A stretch of 64,000 bases of DNA, taken from the NCBI GenBank assembly GCA_949316495.1, contig OX439009.1, positions 38,641,943 through 38,705,942 of the forward strand, given 5' to 3'. Of this stretch, positions 47,890-59,704 are shown piece by piece (the stretch's first letter is position 1; the number at the start of each line of letters is the position of its first letter). The translations under genes and the position numbers were made by a program. The stretch comes from Amphiduros pacificus. Lineage: Eukaryota; Annelida; Polychaeta; Phyllodocida; Hesionidae. The notes beneath the pieces were generated by a model. That model saw only the letters and a list, made by a program, of their open reading frames with translations. It was not told the DNA's origin and did not search any database.

Positions 47890-50150
47890 AGTGGTAAATG
47901 ATCAGTCAAGTGTGGATATTTATTCGTTCACACGTATCTGAGTATAACAATGAAGTGGTTTTTTTTTATCTATTGCTGATATTGCTGTGAGTGACTGTAT
48001 ATATGCAGTACATGTGACTGACCTTGGCACTACTATGTGTGACCATATACATGTTTGGAGCTGACTGGGATTTTATTGACATATCTGGCAAAGCGGAGGT
48101 CTAGATCTTCTTATTACCAGAAATAAAAATAATCTTTTTATGCCTTGTGATACAAAGAAATCTTTTCAGCCATCTAAACCAACACTGTAGAATAATATGT
48201 TTAGCAGAAATAATGACTACAGGTGCATGTTTTTCCTGAATGTATTTCCACACTTAATTCCATCATTTTAATGTTCTCCAAGAATGCAATCCAGTGAACT
48301 AAGTCTAAATAAATAAATGTAATGTGAAAATGAAAGACTAGAAAAGTGTGAGAAGATTGAAATAAACTGGAATCATTAGGTGCAATAGGATGTCTCGATT
48401 GTGAAGCAAAGTGTCAAATTAAATATTTCTCAGGTAATGAAAAACCAACATAGGTTGTGTTAAAATAACTCAATTGCCTGTGGATGATTCAGGCGGACAG
48501 GGTTAGCTTTTTATTTGGGGGATTTCTTTTGTCAGTGGGTGACAAAGGCCATCCGGCGGCATATGAGCAATGTCGCGTTGCTTTTGTGGTTCCAGGTTGA
48601 TATGTGGGATTCACGGGGCCCAGCCAAGCGTGGCAAGTTATGACAGGGCCCTCAGTACTGCTCAGTTCAACACCACAAGATTGCTACATTATCTGATAAT
48701 TCTGGTCTAAATAACACCAAAATCACAGAATAATTCAGTGCAACTTATGCTACATCCTTCAGAGCATCATTTAAGGTGCAGGTCCTCATTATTAAAGACT
48801 AGCACCATGTACTTGTTCCCTTAGTGTTTGCTGTGTGACTGTCACCCAGGCCGGAGTTATGCACTTAGCCGCGCCGTGTATCTCTGCCACACATCTCCGC
48901 CACACAGGGTCTGTTTAATCTGAGGACCTCTTCATTGCCTACTGTCCAGGTGTAATTGGCTAGAACTATCTGTATTTTAAGGTACACCACCACTAGAGGG
49001 CACTTGAGTAGCACCTGACACCTCTCCATTGAATGCAGTGTGTGTGAGCTGACACAGTCCGATCATGATAAACGATCGTTAATATTCCACTCTGCCCGTA
49101 TCGGCAGACCGCCACATGTTTATAGATTTAAACTTTACTTTTATCAAGAACAATAGCCAGTGAGTGACTTTTACATTGAGGAGCAGTACAAGTGTTAATC
49201 AGGCTTATACCTCCCACTCCCTGCCCGGGTGTGGCGATGCATCGGCGCTGTTTTGGTCTTTGATCATCTTGTGGCAGTGCCTGTATGTTGAGCCCGCTAA
49301 CTTGACGTGGGACATATTTTAATGCTCCTTAATGTTAACGGGTCAGCAAGGAACATGGCATGAGCGATTATTTCCATAGCGATTATTGGCCTTTTCTTTA
49401 TATAAGGCATTGGCCCCAGACAAAATAGATCCAACCCTAGGAATCATCGTAGCTGACGTTTACACCTCGGTCTCACTGTGATAATAGCGGTACATGACGA
49501 ATGCTTGTCAAATTACAGCTCATATTCTTGATTATCATGTCTACCTTTATTTAGAACTGTGGTGTTTGACAGGTAGAGATGTTTAAGTCTACATGTATAT
49601 CACACAGACTCTGAGTCACCGAAGCATTGTCAGATGGCTAAATAACAAGTTTATCGAAGAATTATGCCTGGAATAGGGAGAATTAAAGCATTGTGGATTA
49701 AGAGCTAGATCACAAAGTGGATTCATTCTTGTCAACAAATGTTGCAATAAAGACTTCAGGTGAATACTGAGATATATGCAAATTATGTTATTTGATATTG
49801 CATGGTGTAAGATCTATCTGAAGTCATACACAGTGACGATGATTGCTTGAATGTGTCAATGACAGAATGCATTCAGCTTAATGGCAGATATACTGGAATG
49901 TTTGGCCTTGATTGAAGCCTAAAATACACTGATCTTAAGCCAAAGGCAAAAATAAACTGTGCAGATATAGTTTATATAAGATTGCAGAGATTCTTAAAGC
50001 CTGAGATTTGTGTGAAGATTAAGTCGTGGGATGGTGCAGTTAGATACCAGGATTAAGATATAAGGATTGATGTTGACCCCTGTCAGTCATGTGATAGCTG
50101 AGGTGTTTATATGAGGTATAGGACACCTAGAGAGAGCTATAATATGATAG
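47890..50150. other. unique stretch with candidate regulatory segments; no gene seen
   Basis: Three GC-richer segments stand out: about 48480-48640 (with a 7-bp inverted repeat TTTGTCA-5-TGACAAA at 48528-48546), 48830-49060 (with a CTCF-like CCACTAGAGGGCACT at 48990-49004) and 49200-49500 (with CTTTGATC and CTTTATATAAGG words). All lie in the 2.5 kb upstream of the second first exon. No exon supported. Confidence 0.4.
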
Positions 50151-50418
50151 GTGAGCAGCGGCATTGGCGGGCGGGCAGGCCGAGTGTGATGCGGCAGGGA
50201 AGGCCTGCCTAGCGCACCAGGACCCGGACTCACCTGCAACACTGAGCCAGGTACTGCAAGGCAGGTACTGCGAGGCAGGTACCGTGAGGCAGGGGCAGGG
50301 ATAGCTCGCTAGCCGCCGCTGGGGTATCGTCCCCTAGGACAGGGCAGAGGACACAGGCTGTGGTGTACGGACAGGTACTACCTGAAGGGACAGGGCTATC
50401 TACCATCACTCTGTCAAT
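50150..50418 (+). promoter_or_regulatory. GC-rich putative promoter and 5' UTR of exon 1b
   Basis: GC-rich sequence in AT-rich surroundings, ending at the start codon. It contains GCGGGCGGGCAGGCC, a short tandem repeat of about 14 bp (GCAGGTACTGCGAG type, about 50245-50298) and another CAGGTAC at 50371-50377, part of the inverted pair CAGGTA-CT-ACCTG. CAGGTA is a known Snail/ZEB-type E-box. No TATA box is evident close to the ATG. Promoter status is inferred from composition and from the exon that follows. Confidence 0.5.
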
Positions 50419-50485
50419 ATGGCCTTTGTGTTCACCAGCTCTCTACTGTTTTATCTTGTCTTCTACCATGTGAATACAGCCACAA
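50419..50485 (+). CDS. alternative first coding exon 1b (signal peptide)
   Basis: ATG at 50419 has A at -3 and G at +4. The 22 codons encode MAFVFTSS, a hydrophobic core LLFYLVFYHV and NTAT, a compact signal peptide. The exon stops after the first base of the next codon at ACAA|GTAAGT, a strong donor, so it is in phase 1 like exon 1a. Splicing over a 1765-bp intron to 52251 gives ...NTAT-S-SSCNDD, which keeps the mature protein the same apart from one residue (Ser here, Gly from 1a). It shares no sequence with exon 1a, so it is an alternative promoter product and not a duplicate exon visible at this level. Gene family not recognised. Confidence 0.65.
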
Positions 50486-52250
50486 GTAAGTGTGCTTTGA
50501 TCTCACCGTCAGATCAATTTCAATTTTTGTATTGATGTCATGAGTTTTTTTTCATATTAATTTGAAAATGGGAAGATTTATTTTCTAATGATGCATCTGT
50601 TTCTTCAACTTTATTCTCAAATCAATACATAACATATATAAAGCACAAAGTAAATTCAATATACTATCACATAGGAATAAATAAACTTATTAAGTTTTCA
50701 ATGAATTTGGAAGACAGGATTCTTTTCAGCTTTTCAAATATTAAAAGACCTGTATTTGTCCGACTTTAGGTTGTTATGATTCGTGGTATATTCCATATAT
50801 AGCCGGGACAAATAGAAATGAAAACTTAGATCTCTGACTTGGCCATGATTGCTTTCCCGTTATTTGCGTGATTTTGAGGATGAAATATCTCACTCAATGA
50901 AACCATTTCATGAGTTCTTTTCATGACATCACAAATATTGCAACTTTCATACAATGTTGAACTTGAAAGAAGTTTATTTTATTTTCTCGTAAGCCTTTAA
51001 CAAGATCTTACTGATAGTCATCATCGGAAGGTTTGACAAGTAAAACAGCAATTTGTCATATTTGACCCACCGTGTCTGGATAGCACCGTGCCTTGTCAAA
51101 TCTGAGCTTCGAGTCATATCATTTTCACACTTTTGGCCATTGCCGTCTATATATCGTCACAAAGTATTTGCCCCTTCACTTCTTTATTAAGTACAAGGAT
51201 CAGTGGATTGTTTTGTTAGATCTTCAAAAATGTAATCAACTTTCTTTATCAATTTAACAGTAAATTAGTTTTTATGTATTTTAGTATAATCCTTGAGTTT
51301 ATCACAAATGCGTCTTTTGAACTTTAATTTCTCATAGAGAATCCCTCGCAAGGTGGGAACGCTCATAAAATTGTTGACAGAATATAAGTTTTGTGGAGGT
51401 AAAATGGTGGTGTGAGTGTCCGCGAGATATACAGCATGTTTGGGATAAGCAGAACTTCCCATGAATAATACAATAAAAAGACTTCGCACTTGAAAGAATT
51501 CCCTCGGAGCAGTATCACTTCCAAGCTATATCCAGCCAGCCAATTAAAATTTTAACAACTGGATCCCTGTGAATGGGGCATATCCTGTTAAAGTGATCCA
51601 GATTTCAGTACTCTCCCTTCACTGTATAATGCTAAAATCGGTGCTATTTGTGCAGATGGTTACTTAACATTGAATGGTGAAATAAAACAAGTGATTGATT
51701 GGTAATGATATAGAGGCAGGGTAATGAAAACGAAGGATATACTATACTCTCAAGGACCAACTGGCAGATAGTGGCTCTAAAGTGTACACCCAACTATAAA
51801 TAAGGCTCCATTTTAAAAAAGATAAAAATAATGCTCTCTTTTATATGTTTATTAAAGAAACTGTGAATCAGAACAATATTTTTTAGGATGAAGAAGTAAA
51901 AGTAAAATGAGAACATTTATAAATTATATACAAGAGTTGGACTCTATATATTGGATAGTCAGCAGTGACTAATCAAAATCAAAGGGTTACTTAACTAGAA
52001 TCACGCATTGATGTTTGTGCATGTCCCAAAAGATGTACCATTTGGAGTCATTAGGTCATTTTAATGCATTACTAAATCTATGGTGGCTTTAACTGCTTTC
52101 TTTTATTAGAGCTCCTCCGTGCCTGTATTCCCGCAAGCTCCATGCATTTCTGGCATGGTATATTTACAGCCCACCCGAGGACAGTCTTAATCAACTGTAT
52201 AACTTTACCTGTGTAGTCATTGTACAATTTTTTTTCTTTTTTTCCCGCAG
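50486..52250 (+). other. intron between exon 1b and the 45-nt exon
   Basis: It begins GTAAGT and ends in a long T/C tract (TTTTTTTTCTTTTTTTCCCGCAG), an excellent acceptor. No other exon supported inside. Confidence 0.55.
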
Positions 52251-52295
52251 GTTCCAGCTGCAATGATGATCACGTTCGTAAATGCAAGCAAGCAG
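52251..52295 (+). CDS. 45-nt shared second coding exon
   Basis: The acceptor is a strong pyrimidine tract ending CCCGCAG and the donor is the perfect CAG|GTGAGT. The exon is 45 nt, symmetric (phase 1 in, phase 1 out), and in the phase set by both upstream first exons it is open: (G or S)-SSCNDDHVRKCKQA. Two cysteines seven residues apart (C-NDDHVRK-C) right after the signal peptide suggest the start of a small cysteine-rich extracellular domain. I could not match it to a family. Because it is symmetric it could be skipped without changing frame. Confidence 0.6.
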
Positions 52296-53620
52296 GTGAG
52301 TCAGCTCTCGTCTCATCATTTATATGTTTGGAACTGGATGCAAAAATGGTTTTTGATATTTCTTAAAATCCTGCGTGTGAAATGCAAATTGACAGGAAGA
52401 GAAGTTCCCATTTCTTGTGGAGTATTTAAGTGCAGACAATCAGAGATTAAACGAGAATGTCGCAGTTCAAAATGTATGAAAGTCAAGTTGATAAATCTAA
52501 AAAGATATTTTTTTTTAGGTAGAGTTATGCACATTTGAATTGGATGATGAAATGTAGATGCACATGATTTTAATATTGAGGGATATGTTTCCACGATTGT
52601 TATAATATTAGAGTATATAAAGGAGGTTTGTCAGGTGGATAAATGTGTCAACCTTCAAGTAGCCAAAGAGAAACAATATTAATACTTCTAAAGATTGTTC
52701 CATGTGAATAAAGTCTGGTGGATATCGCGTAATACATTCAATCATTGTGTGTATCTAGGAGTGTTTAATTAAATTCACTGTTGCGTACGTAATCAGGGAA
52801 TACTAGAATAGGGGCAGGCGAGTCATTAAAGTGAACACTTTGCTTATACGGGAGATTACCAGGTGTGCTGTATGCACGGCTCTTTAGACAACAATTCTCA
52901 CTGACCCTTTGGGCGTAAACTGCTGTGAACAAAGTGCAGATGATTGCTCGGCTTTAAATGCTGTTATTTGTACTTCTTATTATAATACATTGAGAAATCA
53001 CCTGGTAATAATTAATGAACACAAACATTTACATTGAAATATGTCAAGTTTTCAAAGTTTCCTTCACATTTTTTCAGGAAAACAATGTAATTATCGGAGT
53101 ACTATTAGAAGCATCTGGAGGAGACGAGTTATGACTGACACTTAGTTCAGGGTTAATGAAGTCAACAATGTCATTCACACTCAGTGTGGGCCAGAGTTGA
53201 CTCTCTCCTCTCCTAAGATAGACGTGTACATATATAGCCTGGGATATAGATACATGCGTATATAGATAGATATAGATACATGTCAGGATCGTTGATGATG
53301 GATCTCATCGTGAAGGTTTCAATCGGATCAGAATAGACAGCAATTATTTCTGTATCATGATAAGTACATCATTCTGATTGGGGGGAAAGGAGAAAGAAAT
53401 TTGATGAGTTAATTTAAGTTTGTGATTGGCAACGATTCCTGGCCTAATGCGACTTTGTGACTGATGTGACTGTGATTTGTATTCATTCTGTATCTATATC
53501 TGGTATGAATAAGCAACAAGCTTATTATGCATCTATAAATATTTATTGTCATTTAGACATGAGTTATATGAGTTAGACATGACGGAGGACCTGTCATAGC
53601 AGCACGCACAGATAGATAGT
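52296..53620 (+). other. intron, no further exon seen
   Basis: Starts with the GTGAGT donor of the 45-nt exon. A short repeated TATAGATA run lies at about 53235-53280. Nothing else supported. Confidence 0.4.
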
Positions 53621-53624
53621 AGAT

Positions 53625-53942
53625 AAATGATGCCACTCAAGGGATGCGAGAACTAGGTGACCAGCACCCCACTGACCATGACCTCAGCCCCGATGCCACT
53701 CAAGGGATGTGAGAACTAGGTGACCAGCACCCCACTGACCTTGACCTCAGCCCCGATGCCACTCAAGGGATGTGAGAACTAGGTGACCAGCACCCCAATG
53801 ACCATGACCTCAACCCTGATGCCACTCAAGGGATGTGAAAACTAGGTGACCAGCACCCCAATGACCATGACCTCAGCCCCGATGCCACTCAAGGGATGGG
53901 AAAACTAGGTGACCAGCACCCCACTGACCTTGACCTCAACCC
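53625..53942. repeat. minisatellite, 63-bp unit, 5 copies
   Basis: Copies with GATGCCACTCAAGGGATGTG, AGAACTAGGTGACCAGCACC and CCACTGACCTTGACCTCAGC. Few differences between copies. GGTGACC and TGACCTTGACCTC are nuclear-receptor-like words, but function is not implied. Confidence 0.95.
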
Positions 53943-53944
53943 AA

Positions 53945-55215
53945 TGAATATGATGACAGTTCTGGCAGAAAATATTACAAATGACTCCATGTACAAAATG
54001 CAACTCTGCATGAATACATTGTCACCTGAACCCTACTAGCAAAAAGCAATCAGGGTTAACTGTTGAGCACATAGTAACCAGAGCCCAGCTGACCAGGTTA
54101 CCATGGTTACAGTTGTACATGCTAATTGCCCTGACCCTGCTCTTTTCAGTGGCTCCTCTCTGTGGCAGTATCATCAGTGTGTTAACGAGATGCAAGCAGA
54201 ACAATGGAAATTGGAGTGGGTGATTAGCGGCTAATTACCTCTCAAGTGTTATGAGGGGGGTGGGGACAACAATGACACTGGCTATGTGATAACTGACCCC
54301 CATCATATTTATCTCAATGCTGATAGCAATTAATTTGTGTAGTCATGGCAACCGTGATGAAATATAGCTATTATAGATAGCAACATGGTGTAGAGGTGAG
54401 GTTAGTTGTTCATTGTGAGATCAGGAGTTACCTCTGTAACTTGTACAACATATATCATGCCAGTCTATCTCTTTGTGAATCTTCTTCAATATGTTTCTGT
54501 GATAATCTCGTGGTCTTTCCCTCATGCATCATGTCTATGGCTTAATCCTGTCATCTGGACAATGATTAATAAACTATGAAAAACTCATTAAAAGAACGAA
54601 ACAAATCAATGGACTGGCCTTGATTCAACTTTATTAGAATATATTAGATGGTATGCTACCAGTAAAATTGTGATCAACAGGAAGTATGCAACACAACACT
54701 TTCCTGCCTCCCTCCGGGAGAGTTCTCGCAATTAGATGCTTTTACACTCGTGGATCGCGCAGATTATTTCGTTCCCTCAAGGCTATATTAGATCAATTAT
54801 GAAGCCTGCATTACACAACAGGATCAATAAAACACTGCTTTGTTAAATCAGTTGTTCCCAGCTAGAGCCCAACAAATGATGGTTCTGTTTATATGCATTA
54901 AAGCCACGCACATATTAAGCATGCCTGTTAAATGTTGCCTGTGATATTTCCATAGTTGGTGTTAAGATTTAGATTGCAAATTTTAATGGTTTTCTAGAAT
55001 ACAATAGCCCACCATCAGTGGAGAAACAGTGGGAAGACTCTTTCTCCTTTTTATGGGAGATTTTATGCAAACAAGAAACATTGTGCAAATTATACCTCAC
55101 ATAGCAGATATTTGCACTTGGTAACTGATATGAAATTCCTGCTTCTAAATTTGGTGATGTCATGAATTAAGTTGCAGGCTTTTTCTGCCATTAATATTTT
55201 ACAAGGTGCCTCTCT
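53945..55215. other. intron, no exon seen
   Basis: No supported feature; GGGGGGTGGGG occurs at about 54255. Confidence 0.4.
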
Positions 55216-55220
55216 CCCAG

Positions 55221-55274
55221 GCTGCGAATGTCACGTTAAGTTGTGGCCTAAGTACTTGGTGCGTAACCAGTCAG
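55221..55274 (+). CDS. possible third coding exon, 54 nt
   Basis: An acceptor-like GTGCCTCTCTCCCAG ends at 55220. In the phase left by the 45-nt exon the sequence reads GCECHVKLWPKYLVRNQS and reaches TCAG|GTCTGA, a weak donor, again in phase 1 (54 nt, symmetric). It adds two close cysteines (CEC) and an N-glycosylation sequon NQS, fitting an extracellular protein. The frame stays open to a stop at 55361-55363, so a read-through end is also possible. The donor is poor and this may be chance. Confidence 0.3.
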
Positions 55275-55279
55275 GTCTG

Positions 55280-55930
55280 ATATGGTCACCTCATGGGGAT
55301 CCAGTCATATCACAAAGAAGAAGCATGAACTGGAAAGATTTATATACAATATTTTACAAATAAAGAACTAAATTGATGTGGCATAACGTAACATGAGATC
55401 AAAAGAAACATGCGTGGCAGCTAATTAAATTAAGATAGAAAGCCTAGTGTTTTAGGATCTCTTTGTTTTATGTACACTTGCCGTGACACAGTGTATTAAG
55501 GGGTGCTTATAAAATATAATTTAATTATAAATCAAAGGAGAACCATGGTAGAGAATGTGGCACATCCAGTGATTGGCTTGCTGCCATCAGATAGCTACAG
55601 ACCGCCGTATGACTCTGCTTTCCGATCCCAGGCATATTTGTGCCAGTGATTGAAGCACGGTGGACACGTCTTTAATTTAATTAAATGTTGAATACCGATA
55701 ATGGAATGGATATAAAAAAACAACCTTGTTAAGGCTTGTGATCCAATATTTAAATTAAATAATATTTTACATTCCAGGTGTTGTATGGATTCATAGTGCT
55801 GCTGCATTGTGCCTCTGTTATTCACTTACTGTGAATAATAATTAAATACAATAGGAAATCCTCAAGAATAACCAAATGTTCGTATTTTGATGGTCATATT
55901 GGGCTAGCATGATTTCTGTTTTGTTTCCTT
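55280..55930. other. intron, no exon seen
   Basis: AT-rich unique sequence with no supported feature. Confidence 0.4.
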
Positions 55931-55934
55931 GAAG

Positions 55935-58158
55935 GAGTATATAATGAGGCCTAAACTGATTGGTTTAGGTCGTAACTTATTCCAGACTGGAGTATATAGT
56001 AAGGCTTGGACCGACTGGTTTAGGTCTTCACTCATTCCAGGCTGGAGTATAGAGTAAGGCTTGGACCGTCTGGTTTAGGTCTTCACTCATTCCAGGCTGG
56101 AGTATAGAGTAAGGCTTGGACCGTCTGGTTTAGGTCTTCACTCATTCCAGGCTGGAGTATAGAGTAAGGCTTGGACCGTCTGGTTTAGGTCTTCACTCAT
56201 TCCAGGCTGGAGTATAGAGTAAGGCTTGGACCGACTGGTTTAGGTCGTAACTCATTCCAGGCTGGAGTATAGAGTAAGGCTGGGACCGTCTGGTTTAGGT
56301 CTTCACTCATTCCAGGCTGGAGTATAGAGTAAGGCTTGGACCGACTGGTTTAGGTCGTAACTCATTCCAGGCTGGAGTATAGAGTAAGGCTTGGACCGAC
56401 TGGTTTAGGTCTTCACTCATTCCAGGCTGGAGTATAGAGTAAGGCTTGGACCGACTGGTTTAGGTCGTAACTCATTCCAGGCTGGATTATAGAGTAAGGC
56501 TTGGACTGACTGGTTTAGGTCTTCACTCATTCCAGGCTGGAGTATAGAGTAAGGCTTGGACCGACTGGTTTAGGTCTTCACTCATTCCAGGCTAGAGTAT
56601 ATAGTAAGGCTTGGACCGACTGGTTTAGGTCGTAACTCATTCCAGGCTGGAGTATAGAGTGAGGCTTGGACCGACTGGTTTAGGTCTTCACTCATTCCAG
56701 GCTGGAGTGTATAGTAAGGCTTGGACCGACTGGTTTAGGTCTTCACTCATTCCAGGCTGGAGTATAGAGTAAGGCTTGGACTGACTGGTTTAGGTCTTCA
56801 CTCATTCCAGGCTGGAGTATATAGTAAGGCTTGGACCGACTGGTTTAGGTCTTCACTCATTCCAGGCTGGAGTATATAGTAAGGCTTGGACCGACTGGTT
56901 TAGGTCTTCACTCATTCCAGGCTGGAGTATAGAGTAAGGCTTGGACTGACTGGTTTAGGTCTTCACTCATTCCAGGCTGGAGTATAGAGTAAGGCTTGGA
57001 CCGACTGGTTTAGGTCTTCACTCATTCCAGGCTGGAGTATAGAGTAAGGCTTGGACAGACTGGTTTAGGTCTTCACTCATTCCAGGCTGGAGTATAGAGT
57101 AAGGCTTGGACCGACTGGTTTAGGTCTTCACTCATTCCAGGCTGGAGTGTATAGTAAGGCTTGGACCGACTGGTTTAGGTCTTCACTCATTCCAGGCTGG
57201 AGTGTATAGTAAGGCTTGGACCGACTGGTTTAGGTCTTCACTCATTCCAGGCTGGAGTATAGAGTAAGGTTTGGACCGACTGGTTTAGGTCGTAACTCAT
57301 TCCAGGCTGGAGTATAGAGTAAGGCTTGGACCGACTGGTTTAGGTCTTCACTCATTCCAGGCTGGAGTATAGAGTAAGGCTTGGACAGACTGGTTTAGGT
57401 CTTCACTCATTCCAGGCTGGAGTATAGAGTAAGGCTTGGACCGACTGGTTTAGGTCTTCACTCATTCCAGGCTGGAGTGTATAGTAAGGCTTGGACCAAC
57501 TGGTTTAGGTCTTCACTCATTCCAGGCTGGAGTATACAGTAAGGCTTGGACCGACTGGTTTAGGTCGTAACTCATTCCAGGCTGGAGTGTATAGTAAGGC
57601 TTGGACCGACTGGTTTAGGTCTTCACTCATTCCAGGCTGGAGTATACAGTAAGGCTTGGACCAACTGGTTTAGGTCTTCACTCATTCCAGGCTGGAGTAT
57701 ATAGTAAGGCTTGGACCGACTGGTTTAGGTCTTCACTCATTCCAGGCTGGAGTATAGAGTAAGGCTTGGACCGACTGGTTCAGGTCTTCACTCATTCCAG
57801 GCTGGAGTATAGAGTAAGGCTTGGACCGACTGGTTTAGGTCTTCACTCATTCCAGGCTAGAGTATATAGTAAGGCTTGGACCGACTGGTTTAGGTCTTCA
57901 CTCATTCTAGGCTGGAGTATAGAGTAAGGCTGGGACAGACTGGTTTAGGTCTTCACTCATTCCAGGCTGGAGTATAGAGTAAGGCTTGGACCGACTGGTT
58001 CAGGTCTTCACTCATTCCAGGCTGGAGTATAGAGTAAGGCTGGGACCGACTGGTTTAGGTCTTCACTCATTCCAGGCTGGAGTATAGAGTAAGGCTTGGA
58101 CCGACTGGTTTAGGTCTTCACTCATTCCAGGCTGGAGTATAGAGTAAGGCTTGGTATA
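55935..58158. repeat. large minisatellite, 55-bp unit, ~40 copies
   Basis: Units with GACCGACTGGTTTAGGTCTT, CACTCATTCCAGGCTGGAGT and ATAGAGTAAGGCTTG. Between about 56190 and 56530 copies alternate GTAACTC / CTTCACTC, a 110-bp dimer. A block starting near 57055 recurs 330 bp later (six units). Several AGAGT/ATAGT and GTATAG/GTGTATAG variants mark recent multi-unit expansion. Confidence 0.97.
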
Positions 58159-58164
58159 TTCTTT

Positions 58165-59260
58165 GTTGGCGTGAGCACTGTGAGGTTTAGAGTGATTTGT
58201 TGCGGCTATATTACTTATTCCAGGCAGGAATTCCCATTGCAAGAAGCCTGTGTACAGCACAGTGATGCATTTAGTATTTGTTGGGACAACTCTGATGGGG
58301 CAGATTGCCTCGTTTTGGGATCAGTCCCAGGATGCATTGCACGTAGATGCCACTCAGATCTCGTTAGGCATGAGATCTCAGCCATCAGAGGCTGCGGCAG
58401 ACATTTATATTAATAAACCAGTCTTTGATCTTGTTCTCTAAGAATTTGTAAGGTGTCAGGCTGGCACGGTGGTGTGTTTTAGTGCGACAGGGCCCAGCGT
58501 GGAGACCTCTCGGGAGACTGCGGTGTCTGTATGATCACGTATTATAACACTCGTGGGGTGCTTAATATCACCGCGAGGCCCATGTTCCGGGCAGACCAGC
58601 ACGGGGGACACAGACCCGATGGGAAACTGATAAAATGCCCCAATGCCATATCGCTGTAGAAAACGTTCTGGGAAAATATATTCAGGAGGAAATATAGATA
58701 TTTGATATTACCATGTTGTGAGATGATAGGGATGATACATTGCAGTGTATAGCTAAGACCAGAAACATCATCACAGATATCACAAGGTGGAACAGCACAT
58801 TTAAAAAAAATAATTTGATTGCATCGTACATCACATTTTCATGGAATAGTACACACATCAAGAAATGCATGACATAGAAAGTAAAAATGTTGCATATTGG
58901 TTGAGCCTCGGCTTGTTGATGCAATATTTTAAGTGAGATGTTTGGATTGCTGTGAGGCTTGTATATGTTGGTTCTAAGCTTCCTGGCACAGCAGGGATCA
59001 GCAGGGTGTACACAAGGCATTCCCTGGCTGCAGATTGTGCTACACACTATGAACAGACTGGGGCAACTTGAGTAACTCAGTCTCAACACTGCTCGGCCAG
59101 ATATATGACCTAGTGTTCTGTGACAAACTCACCTCCTCCCGTGGTGGGTCACTGATCTATGCTGTTTGTGTGCCAGCCTGGCTGCTCTCCTGATCTCTGA
59201 GATCAGAGTGAGATAGACTCACCTCAGACTGGCTGCTCTGAAAAAATATATCAAGGTCGT
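58165..59260. other. unique stretch with a CpG-rich part, no gene seen
   Basis: The part at about 58440-58650 is CpG-rich (TTTTAGTGCGACAGGG, ATATCACCGCGAGGCC) and contrasts with its neighbours. No splice-bounded frame is convincing. Confidence 0.35.
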
Positions 59261-59264
59261 TATA

Positions 59265-59700
59265 TCTGCTCAGACTGGCTGCTCAGGTAGTTAACTGTGC
59301 TCAGACTGGCTGCTCAGGTAGTTAACTGTGCTCAGACTGGCTGCTCAGGTAGTTAACTGTGCTCAGACTGGCTGCTCAGGTAGTTAACTGTGCTCAGACT
59401 GGCTGCTCAGGTAGTTAACTGTTCTCAGACTGGCTGCTCAGGTAGTTAACTGTTCTCAGACTGGCTGCTCAGGTAGTTAACTGTGCTCAGACTGGCTGCT
59501 CAGGTAGTTAACTGTGCTCAGACTGGCTGCTCAGGTAGTTAACTGTTCTCAGACTGGCTGGTCAGGTAGTTAACTGTGCTCAGACTGGCTGCTCAGGTAG
59601 TTAACTGCTCAGACTGGCTGCTCAGGTAGTTAACTGTGCTCAGATGGGCTGCTCAGGTAGTTAACTGTTCTCAGACTGGCTGCTCAGGTAGTTAACTGCA
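59265..59700. repeat. minisatellite, 31-bp unit, ~14 copies
   Basis: Units of CTCAGACTGGCTGCTCAGGT and AGTTAACTGTG. AGTTAACT is palindromic in every unit. Single copies have lost two bases (AACTGCTC) near 59608. Confidence 0.95.
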
Positions 59701-59704
59701 CCCA

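Noticed and set aside
52263-52538. A 91-codon frame starting inside the 45-nt exon
   Set aside because: It uses a different frame and runs through a perfect splice donor; the splice-consistent frame is preferred.
59265-59700. CAGGTAG words as Zelda-type sites
   Set aside because: That factor is known from insects, and the word is simply part of the repeated unit.
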